From the NCBI RefSeq assembly GCF_013522925.1, contig NZ_JAAMQU010000003.1, forward strand, positions 310,001 to 374,000: a stretch of DNA of 64,000 nt, written 5' to 3'. Of this stretch, positions 37,101 to 43,381 are shown in pieces. Origin of the DNA: Pseudomonas japonica (GTDB lineage Bacteria > Pseudomonadota > Gammaproteobacteria > Pseudomonadales > Pseudomonadaceae). The stretch's first letter is position 1, and every line of letters starts with the position of its first letter. Made by a program: the position numbers and the translations under genes. The notes below the pieces were generated by a model. The model was not told where the DNA came from and made no database searches. It worked only from the letters and a program-made list of their open reading frames with translations.

Positions 37101-38142
37101 GGTCACTGGCGAGCCGGTGACCACGTGGGTGTTAAATTCGGCACCACCGGCGGCACCGGTTTACCTGTATGCGATACCGACTTTTCAATGGGTGCGAGCT
37201 CCGGACGATCAGGGTGGCCATCGCATCGAGCGCCGCGGAGGCCTTCGTGTCTACCTTGATCGCCCTTGGAATGGCTCCGGTTATGGCGAAATGTTGGCCG
37301 TGGTATTGCCGCCGCCCGGTTTTCGAGGCGAGCCCAATACGGACCCTCCTGGCCACCCCCTGCGCCAATACGTCACCCAGTGGGGCAGCGATCCGGTATG
37401 GAGCGCGCCGACCGTCGCTGGCCTTGCGCCCCGGCTGGAGCATTTTCCGCTGGCCCGCACCGCGCCCGACCCGCAAGGCGCCTGGCTGCCGCCGAATGCG
37501 CCTGCCGCCGAAGCGGACCAACCGCCCGGGGCTTTCAACACCGATCAGCTTGCGCCGCCGGGTTTTTCGCAGCGCACGCTGCCAGTGGCCGTGGCGCCCC
37601 ACGACGTGCGATGGGACGCCGAGCGCCGGCTGTGGTTTTGCGACATCAACATCGTTCACCAAGGGTACTTTCCCTTCATTCGCCTTGCCCTGGCACGCTA
37701 CCAGCCGAGTTCTGAGCCGGGGGCACACCTGTCCAACTGTGTGCTCGCCGACATTATCTCCGTGGTACCCGATCGGGTGCTCGCCATTGCGGCGGTCGCC
37801 GAAGGGCAGTGGCAAGTAACGCTCTCGGGTACCGGCTATATCGAGGGCCCCGAGCGCATTGGCAAGGGCGAGGTGGAGGTGTGGGTGGAGCGTCTGGAGC
37901 CGCGCCTGGGTGAAGATTTCGGTTGGCTACGGTTTCCCGAAGCCTCGGTGCAAGGTGGCCCGGGCGAGGCGCCCGTGCTCTGGAATGGCCGGGTGATGCT
38001 GGCGCGTAGTGCCGCAGGCTGTCGCCTGGTGGTCGCCGAATACGAGGTGTATTTCGTCGACAATCCAGCGGGGTTAGCCGCGCCGCCGGACCGCAAGGCG
38101 CGACGGCTGGTGTTTGTGGAGCACCATGTCCTTGGCCAGTGA
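34126..38142 (+). CDS. Very large protein of unknown function (1338 aa)
   Basis: Unrecognised family. The sequence opens MARQSLVCTALPNGY and continues with RVQGLYRDLAG and a region VQRHRGAWLQSRFAVNQLRNN (about 400). Around 540 there is a fibronectin-III-like segment (FSLPPLRYGHHYWFRARAVDLAGNS). The remainder is mainly predicted beta-strand with many Pro and Trp, including ITYWFDATTRFRECLPPALL near 970. No signal peptide, membrane helix or known catalytic motif is seen. Its ATG overlaps the stop of the 1157-aa gene, and the next gene starts inside its end. The two giants look like obligate partners. The repeated beta-sandwich character suggests a structural or adhesive role, which is inference. 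Confidence 0.8.
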   Translation: MARQSLVCTALPNGYSTDGQWLRLSLLISPRLDAQAAPARLASFFPDWEDWPHTLSGARINVTCQGTTVSMAADGSGTEDRLDPTLGLADSAVWRALFTADTFVRSYVFQDLSGHEVRSFDSVGLMERVQGLYRDLAGSTGDALPRVSDFIENPAWGQWIAAVRRLDSIRGGDGGLEAPQELMLALQAFRGFHAPLAAPVRRTATRTDDPRIQANWQEHSRAALPRPEDLAGTLDFHQIVGAMGSYPVLLRKLGLVVDVLLKPEHFAGGADLALQVAVIFPPGSSGTAATPAAAPVTRTRLTKTEFAAVNDAAADFPLKDGLLDLAPARIGLLQADIDGAALKVMNFARSLGRRLGPDQRVNAVTRHEDSVGAPALRTAGWMLVQRHRGAWLQSRFAVNQLRNNAVEQQLAGTPAAVELRAEDLVRGYRIDIWDASKDRWESLCRRLARYSLNDGALIVEPDGEEEGTVRLAATTSPDPVSNPKVISLHEALVTWTGWSLAAPPPGRNIQPDDSVDTAPAGSEAVIPPGLKFSSSFKPVTFSLPPLRYGHHYWFRARAVDLAGNSLPYIPGNYGAEQPAAQALPFLRFEPVVAPVLGLVANDGVVEAPGPGESMGHMVIRSFNDTPEDVTEVSGERARRALLPARVSTREAELHGMLDDAGRLSAATFTLLAHSHDLDGRDPAAVLREVTLPMPGPTVFAVHEAGRAMTYLPDPYARRVAVRIFDHPNIASTHIISVPLYPETDWPQASPFMLEVYDDEAGQPRFDLASRRVLIPLPKGVTARVRVSCQLDDAALATLGIFQWLDAPSQAAQRMRALAGQHWMLTPWQEVTLVHAVQRPLKLPTITQVAMLPRPLGATSVRPMLQVGCSIATTDRLDLLARWHEPVDTGSEPQARQREDVAFPVKLTDRLTYATVFDGNAAGGYPEHTLSAPDVVGINALTDERLVPRVHELQSTHYRRITYWFDATTRFRECLPPALLLDETGAPTDEHIKVTGEPVTTWVLNSAPPAAPVYLYAIPTFQWVRAPDDQGGHRIERRGGLRVYLDRPWNGSGYGEMLAVVLPPPGFRGEPNTDPPGHPLRQYVTQWGSDPVWSAPTVAGLAPRLEHFPLARTAPDPQGAWLPPNAPAAEADQPPGAFNTDQLAPPGFSQRTLPVAVAPHDVRWDAERRLWFCDINIVHQGYFPFIRLALARYQPSSEPGAHLSNCVLADIISVVPDRVLAIAAVAEGQWQVTLSGTGYIEGPERIGKGEVEVWVERLEPRLGEDFGWLRFPEASVQGGPGEAPVLWNGRVMLARSAAGCRLVVAEYEVYFVDNPAGLAAPPDRKARRLVFVEHHVLGQ

Positions 38143-38938
38143 GCGTTTGTTCTGCTCACCCGAGCCACGTGTGGGGCTGGTGATCGCTACTTTCGCGGCT
38201 TTGCCCTACGTACACCTGGCGCTGGAATCCCGTTGCCGCTTCTATCCGCAAGTGCCTGTGCTGGTGCATGACGACGGCAGCCCTCAGGCGCCGGTGCTGC
38301 GACAGTTGTGCGCTCAATACGGGGTGGCATTGAGCTGCAACCCGCACCGCTTGCGCCATACGGTAGGTGACCTGTCGGCCTTCGTTGAGGGTTTGGAATG
38401 GGCCGAGCACTTGGGGCTGGAGCTGCTGGTGAAAATGTCGCGGCGGTTCATACCGCTGGTGAACTGGCTACCTGGCTTGCAGCAGTTGGCCTGGCATTCT
38501 CAGTACGCCACCTATAGCCAGCGCTGCACTGGCAGCGGCTTCGGCTTTCGTACCGAGTGCATCGGCCTGCATGTGCCCAGCTGGCGCAACGGCGGGCCCT
38601 ACGAAAGCCTGCGTCAGCGCACTTGCTTGAACGAACCGCTGTTCGTGGAAGGCTACGTGCACAACCTGGCGCGAACGCTTCACCGTTCATGTTGCGATGC
38701 CAACCGTCACTATGAGGCGCAGCACCCGCGCCCCAGTGAGGCAGAGGCCTATGGCGCCTGGCCCCTTATGCCAGAGAGCCGCTGGGAACGCAGCGCCCAC
38801 CTGTTATGGCACGATTGCGACACGCCTGTGGATTACGCGCGGCTGGCGGTGCTGTATGGCCTGCCCTACAGCCCGCTGGATTTCGAAGACCCGAACCAGG
38901 GTGCCGGGCTGGGAGTAGACATGTCAGGGGTCCGCTGA
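38126..38938 (+). CDS. GT-A-like glycosyltransferase family protein
   Basis: A 270-residue cytosolic protein. The N-terminal half looks like a GT-A (GT2-like) nucleotide-sugar domain: VGLVIATFAALPYVHLALES, then VPVLVHDDGSPQAPVLRQLC, where VHDDGS parallels the VVDDGS motif of family 2 enzymes. Later parts (ELLVKMSRRFIPLVNWLPGL; FVEGYVHNLAR) are less familiar, and a canonical DxD is not obvious, so activity is uncertain. The ATG at 38126 follows GGAG and overlaps the 1338-aa gene by 17 bases. It therefore belongs to that operon and may modify one of its products. Confidence 0.6.
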   Translation: MSLASERLFCSPEPRVGLVIATFAALPYVHLALESRCRFYPQVPVLVHDDGSPQAPVLRQLCAQYGVALSCNPHRLRHTVGDLSAFVEGLEWAEHLGLELLVKMSRRFIPLVNWLPGLQQLAWHSQYATYSQRCTGSGFGFRTECIGLHVPSWRNGGPYESLRQRTCLNEPLFVEGYVHNLARTLHRSCCDANRHYEAQHPRPSEAEAYGAWPLMPESRWERSAHLLWHDCDTPVDYARLAVLYGLPYSPLDFEDPNQGAGLGVDMSGVR

Positions 38939-38960
38939 ATCAAGGCGGGCCAGCGACAAG

Positions 38961-39923
38961 CTACCTTGCGAGGTAGTCGATAGCGCCACCTTCGAAATAC
39001 AGCTCCACCCCCCGGATCACGTCGTCCACCGTGACCATATGAAGGCACCGCGGCAAGCCATTGATCACGTCCACGCACAAGCTGCCAGGCGCATCCTTCT
39101 CGTCGCCGTCGCCCAGCGGCAGTACGCGGGATTTCCAGCATCCGCCGGCGGCGCAGCACTTCAGCGCGCCCGTGCGGTGCAGGTATTGGTGAGTCGGGTA
39201 GGCTTCCCAATGCGGCGGCTCGCGCCCGCCGGCCACCACCACACAGGGCCGTGCGGTGGGCTGGCCGGGCCCTGTTTCAATAGCGGCGGCCAAGTGCATC
39301 AGCAGGGTAACGGGGCATAGCACCCCCTGCGCGTGATACACCAGGCGCACCAGTTGGCGCAGGTCAGTTTGGCCACGCAGGTCAATCACCCCGTCCAGCG
39401 GCGGGTGTTCATGCCCTCGCTCACCCACCTGCACGAACAGGATGCTGCCCGAGAAATGGTCCACGACCTGCTGGTAGCGTTCCGCCGCCCACCACTTGGC
39501 GGTGTAGTCCGCCTTGCCGCCGGCTACCACGATCCAGAACGGCAGCGGCGCGCCTACCTGTTCCTCGACCTGGGACATCCAGGCTTTTTCCTGGTCGTGG
39601 AGGTGAATGTCGCCGTGAAAGCATGAGGGGCGAAGCGGGACACCCAACCGGTTTTCCAGAAACTGGCAAAAACCATGTATGAAGTGGTAGGGCAGCTGGT
39701 TGCTGCGATTGATCAGTGGGTACTCACATTCGATCACTTCTACGCCAGGGTCGCTTTCCAGCAGCGGGGTGAGGTAAGGGTTGTAGTCCCACAGCGCCGG
39801 GCAGGGCGTACGTACATCCGTTTCGAATTCACCAGGGTAGCTCCGATGGAGGTCACGCACGGCAGCGGTCAACATCACGATATCGCCGGGGGATTGATGG
39901 TTACGCAGTATCAATCGGCGCAT
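38961..39923 (-). CDS. Glycosyltransferase family 9 (heptosyltransferase-like)
   Basis: A 320-residue GT-B protein of family 9. It opens LILRNHQSPGDIVMLTAAVRDLHRSYP, the standard N-terminal loop of ADP-heptose transferases, and has an acceptor-side HFIHGFCQFLENRLG region. A C-terminal half with VQVGERGHEHPPLDGVIDLRG and LCPVTLLMHLAAA follows. Near the end are five Cys in the pattern CC-x4-C-x20-C-x9-C, together with GDGDEKD. That recalls the iron-finger cysteines of protein heptosyltransferases that modify autotransporters. The ATG at 39923 follows GGAG; a GTG at 39950 lacks a site. It is convergent with the large-protein operon. A protein O-glycosyltransferase is inferred. Confidence 0.8.
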   Translation of the reverse strand: MRRLILRNHQSPGDIVMLTAAVRDLHRSYPGEFETDVRTPCPALWDYNPYLTPLLESDPGVEVIECEYPLINRSNQLPYHFIHGFCQFLENRLGVPLRPSCFHGDIHLHDQEKAWMSQVEEQVGAPLPFWIVVAGGKADYTAKWWAAERYQQVVDHFSGSILFVQVGERGHEHPPLDGVIDLRGQTDLRQLVRLVYHAQGVLCPVTLLMHLAAAIETGPGQPTARPCVVVAGGREPPHWEAYPTHQYLHRTGALKCCAAGGCWKSRVLPLGDGDEKDAPGSLCVDVINGLPRCLHMVTVDDVIRGVELYFEGGAIDYLAR

Positions 39924-39992
39924 GAACCGGAGCTCCACAGTGGTAGGCACCTGTTCACCATAGCGCAGCTTAATTGCTGCTCGTCGCCGATA

Positions 39993-41126
39993 TTACTGGC
40001 GGTCGCTCGCTGGCGGCACGCTAGAGCCGGGTTCAGGCCCATCAAGCGTGCCCAGCAGGCTGGTCGCTTTGCTGTTCAGCAATGACCCTGCCTGGAAATA
40101 ACCCATCACCGTGCTCACGCTTCGGTGTTCGGTCATGGCCATCACTTCACCCAACGGCACGCCCTGTCGACCGGCCTCGGTGACGAACCCCGAGCGCAGG
40201 CTGTGAGCTGCCCAGTCACCTTCCAGCCCTGCGAGCTTCGCCCGCCGCTGCACGATGCGCGCCACCTGGTCACCGGACAGCCCCGACGTACCTACCTTGC
40301 CGCCCTTGTACAGCCGCCTGAACAATGGGCCTGACGCCGCAGGCGCCGCCGCCAGCCAGGCCGCGAGTGCCTGGGCGGCCGGCCCCTGCAGTGGCTTGTC
40401 GCGGCGCACGCCGCCGGTGTCGGTTTTGGTAGCGCCCAGGGAGTACAGCCAGGTGTGCTCATCGAGGCGGCGCACATCCTCCACCTGCAGGCCCACCACT
40501 TCCGAGCGACGACGACCGCCACCGCTCCAGGCCAGCAGCAATAAGGCGCGATCGCGCACGCCGCGAACGCCATCCGTGCAGGTCGCCAACATCGCCTGCA
40601 AGGGCCCGGCGACCATCGCGGTTTTCTTTCGCACTGCCACGCCCTGGCGCGACTGGGCCTTGCGTGCCTCACGCAACAGCGTCTTGAGCGAGGGTGCTTC
40701 GGTCGGGCTGTCCCAACCACGAATGCGGTGCCATTTGCCGAGCACGGCCAATCGATGCACAACCGTGTTGTAGGTCAACGCCCCAGGCTTTGCCTTGACC
40801 CGAGCGCCAACGAGGGCGGTATCGATCGCCGGCGGCAACAGGTGCGCCCAGCTGCCGTTGCCCAGCGGGCGGGCTAGGTGATCCAGCACGAACTGCACCG
40901 TTACGGCTATCGGCAGCGGGGTATCGCCAAGGCCAATGCCATAGCGCAGCTGCAGCCAACCGGCCCAGTAAGCGAGCGCGCTACGGTAACTGCGCACGGT
41001 ATTGGCCGCCGTGCCCGCCGCCACGAACGCTGCTGCAGCCTCCTGAGCGTTAGCGGCCAATGAATGCGCGTCCAGCGGCCCTTCTAAACGCGGCAAATGC
41101 ACAAGTGTATTTTCTATTACGTTCAA
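39993..41126 (-). CDS. Tyrosine-type site-specific recombinase
   Basis: A 377-residue integrase-family protein. The N-terminal core-binding domain includes NTVRSYRSALAYWAGWL. The catalytic domain has the full set of residues: Arg in GGGRRRSEVVGL, Lys in TKTDTGG, HSLRSGF (HxxR), TEHRS and the nucleophile Tyr in VMGYFQ. The most upstream start is TTG at 41126; a GTG eight codons later is possible, and neither has a strong ribosome binding site. It is divergent from the KfrA-like gene. I see no att duplication or cargo that would mark it as the integrase of a mobile island. Confidence 0.85.
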   Translation of the reverse strand: MNVIENTLVHLPRLEGPLDAHSLAANAQEAAAAFVAAGTAANTVRSYRSALAYWAGWLQLRYGIGLGDTPLPIAVTVQFVLDHLARPLGNGSWAHLLPPAIDTALVGARVKAKPGALTYNTVVHRLAVLGKWHRIRGWDSPTEAPSLKTLLREARKAQSRQGVAVRKKTAMVAGPLQAMLATCTDGVRGVRDRALLLLAWSGGGRRRSEVVGLQVEDVRRLDEHTWLYSLGATKTDTGGVRRDKPLQGPAAQALAAWLAAAPAASGPLFRRLYKGGKVGTSGLSGDQVARIVQRRAKLAGLEGDWAAHSLRSGFVTEAGRQGVPLGEVMAMTEHRSVSTVMGYFQAGSLLNSKATSLLGTLDGPEPGSSVPPASDRQ

Positions 41127-41130
41127 CGTA
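41118..41130. promoter_or_regulatory. Palindrome over the recombinase start
   Basis: TACGTTCAACGTA is a perfect 13-bp palindrome that covers the TTG start codon of the recombinase. A second inverted pair, GATAA (41162-41166) / TTATC (41174-41178), lies nearer the KfrA-like gene. With only 81 bases between the two starts, these are good candidates for operators through which the DNA-binding protein controls both genes. Confidence 0.5.
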
Positions 41131-41207
41131 TTATATTTCCGGTTTAAGAATTATAGCGTCGGATAACAATTCATTATCAGACCCAATATATAGCGGAGGG
41201 GCAGCAA

Positions 41208-42194
41208 ATGGCGATAGGTGTGCCAGAAACAGCGGTGTTCGAAGCGGCAGACGCAGTACTGGCCCGTGGCGAGCGGCCAACGGTGGAACGCGTGCGCCTG
41301 GAGCTCGGCCGCGGTAGCCCGGCACGGGTCGGCGCACTGCTGGATCAATGGTGGGAGCAGTTGGCGGGGCGCTTGCGCGGCGAAACCCGCCTGCCAGGGT
41401 TGCCCGCCGAAGTCGCGCAAGCCTTCGTTGCGATCTGGCAACAGGCGACCACCCTGGCGCAGGCCGTAGTCGAGCAATCGGTGGCAGCGCAGCGCCAGGT
41501 GCTCGCCGAGGAACGCGAGCAATTGGCAACGGCTCAGGAGCAGGCGCGCCAGGATGTGGCAGCGGCCCGTCATCAGGCGGCCGAGGCGATTACGGCACGG
41601 CAGGCCGCTGACACCCGGCTGGCTGACCTGGAGCGGTTGCTGGAGCAGCGCCAGTCCCAGATCAATGACCTGCAGCAGCAGCGGCAGGAGTCGCACGAAG
41701 CGGTGCTGGCCCTTCAAGAGAAGATTCAAGGGCTTCAGCACACGCTGCTCGACGCGCAGCAACGGGCCGAAGCCGAGCGGGTGGCTCAGCAAGCCTATAC
41801 CCGTGGAGTGGAGGATCGCGCCCATGCTGAAGTGGACCGTGCGCGCGGAGAAGCCAAGCTGCGCCTCACGGAGCGCCGCGAGCTGCAGCGTCAGCTCGAA
41901 CTGGCCCAAGGAAAAGTGGAAGAAACCCGTGCCGCGCTTAACGAAACCCAGCGCGACGCGGCGGCCCAGCTGGCACGTGCAGAAGCGGCAGCGGAGCAGG
42001 GCGCGCGGCAACTTCAGGCCATGGACGCGCAGCTATCCGATGCATTGCGGGCCCTCGAGGTAGCGCAGCACGCGGCAGTGGCACAGCAGGCTCGGGCGGA
42101 GACGCTGGAGGCGCAGCTCGCTCACCTGCGCACCGCTCGGCAGCGTAAAAGTGCAGGCAAAGCAGCAAGAGGCCCCGCGGCGAAGGAGGAGTAG
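41208..42194 (+). CDS. KfrA-like DNA-binding protein with long coiled coil
   Basis: A 328-residue protein. Residues 1-90 match the KfrA N-terminal DNA-binding domain (VFEAADAVLARGERPTVERVRLELGRGSPARVGALLDQWW). Residues about 95-310 are continuous Gln/Glu/Ala-rich coiled coil, and the tail is basic (RQRKSAGKAARG). Plasmid KfrA is an autorepressor involved in stable inheritance; chromosomal relatives are poorly studied. GGAGG lies about ten bases before the ATG. It is divergent from the tyrosine recombinase, a pairing that suggests joint function, perhaps with the protein controlling recombinase expression. Confidence 0.82.
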   Translation: MAIGVPETAVFEAADAVLARGERPTVERVRLELGRGSPARVGALLDQWWEQLAGRLRGETRLPGLPAEVAQAFVAIWQQATTLAQAVVEQSVAAQRQVLAEEREQLATAQEQARQDVAAARHQAAEAITARQAADTRLADLERLLEQRQSQINDLQQQRQESHEAVLALQEKIQGLQHTLLDAQQRAEAERVAQQAYTRGVEDRAHAEVDRARGEAKLRLTERRELQRQLELAQGKVEETRAALNETQRDAAAQLARAEAAAEQGARQLQAMDAQLSDALRALEVAQHAAVAQQARAETLEAQLAHLRTARQRKSAGKAARGPAAKEE

Positions 42195-42346
42195 CCAATA
42201 AGCTTTGCGCCATCACGTTTCACAATACCTCCCAGCGCTCAATGCGATTGGAAGGCACCGCTCCCCCCGCGCTAAATTCCCTCGAGTCGATGCTGCCCAG
42301 TGGGTGGCTTTGTGCATAACACCTCATCCAGGAATAGAAAAGCGAG

Positions 42347-43237
42347 ATGACCATGAGTGGTAGCGTCGTAAATCCGCCCGGTGCAGCCAGGCGGATTTTC
42401 CGCTGTGTCGTAGGGCTGGGCCTGGTGTTCTCCAGTATCGTTTCCCAGGCTGCGGACGCACCGGCGGATCCTGCGGCAAACGCGCTGCTCAAGCGAGCCG
42501 TCGATTACTACCAGCTGCAGGGCGATGCGGCGCTGGCAGCGTTCAGCCGGCAAGGCGAATTCATCGACGGTGACCATTTCATCTTCGTTGTCGACAGCCA
42601 TGGGACCCTGCTGGCCAGCGGTGGGCCTTCAGCCGTGCTGATCGGCCGTGAGGTTTCCAAAGTGCTTGCCCCTGAGCTGAAGGCAGCTTTCGATCAGGCA
42701 CTGAGCGCCAAGCAGGATCCCAGTGCAGGCATACAAACGGTTGAATACCGCTGGGACAACAAAGCCCAACGCCGGATTGAGCTCAAACGCGTGTACTTCC
42801 AGAAAGTAGGGGACCGCGTGATTGCCGCCGCGCAGTCTGTGCCACGTGCGAGCGCCAACCAGGCGCAGCAGTTGCTGAGCAAGGCCGTCGCTGCGATCCA
42901 GAAAGACCCGGAAGGTACGTTCAAGTCGATCAATGACTTGTCTGCGCAGTTCCATGAGGACGACTTGTACGTGTTTGTGGTCGACGCCAACACGCAGCGC
43001 TATGTTGCCCATGGGTACAACCTGCGCTTGCTGGGCGTGGATTTCGCCAGCATTCATGACCCGGCGGGAAAGCCGGTAGGTGCGCCGATCATGGCGTTGA
43101 TGCGTAAGGCCGAATCGGCGAAGTACGACTACCGCTGGAAGAACCCGGTCACTGGCATTGTCGAAGACAAGTACGCGTTGATCCAGCGAGCGGGCCATTA
43201 CCTGGTGGTCGTGGGCTACTACCGCGGCGCGGACTGA
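42347..43237 (+). CDS. Periplasmic tandem Cache-domain protein
   Basis: A 296-residue protein with a signal peptide (CVVGLGLVFSSIVSQAADA). Two similar Cache-type halves follow. Half one (about 40-165) has GDHFIFVVDSHGTLLASGG followed by GREVSK and VYFQKVGDRVIAAAQ. Half two (about 170-296) has DDLYVFVVDANTQRYVAHG followed by LGVDFA and ALIQRAGHYLVVVGYY. There is no transmembrane anchor or output domain after the sensor, so it is a stand-alone periplasmic small-molecule binding protein. The ATG at 42347 and another at 42353 are both possible, and no strong ribosome binding site distinguishes them. The neighbours do not show which signalling protein it would serve. Confidence 0.8.
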   Translation: MTMSGSVVNPPGAARRIFRCVVGLGLVFSSIVSQAADAPADPAANALLKRAVDYYQLQGDAALAAFSRQGEFIDGDHFIFVVDSHGTLLASGGPSAVLIGREVSKVLAPELKAAFDQALSAKQDPSAGIQTVEYRWDNKAQRRIELKRVYFQKVGDRVIAAAQSVPRASANQAQQLLSKAVAAIQKDPEGTFKSINDLSAQFHEDDLYVFVVDANTQRYVAHGYNLRLLGVDFASIHDPAGKPVGAPIMALMRKAESAKYDYRWKNPVTGIVEDKYALIQRAGHYLVVVGYYRGAD

Positions 43238-43322
43238 GCACAGGCGCGTTCGCCCGGTTCAGGTACCACCTGGCCGGGCAGCCATCCCAGCTCACCGGCC
43301 AGCGGAATTTCACGTATCGGCT

Positions 43323-43351
43323 TTGACACACTTGGCGAGCAAACCTATACC
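43323..43351 (+). promoter_or_regulatory. Sigma-70 promoter of the autotransporter gene
   Basis: TTGACA at 43323-43328 and TATACC at 43346-43351 are separated by the optimal 17 bases. The ATG of the autotransporter follows 31 bases after the -10 element, so the leader is short. A perfect -35 and good -10 suggest appreciable constitutive expression. Confidence 0.7.
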
Positions 43352-43381
43352 CTGCTTTCACCTCGCAGGCAGGGTCGTCCA

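Noticed and set aside
39993..41126. Idea that 28-40 kb is an integrative island brought by the recombinase
   Set aside because: No tRNA, att-like direct repeat, conjugation or phage gene was seen, and the recombinase forms a close pair with the KfrA-like gene on its other side.
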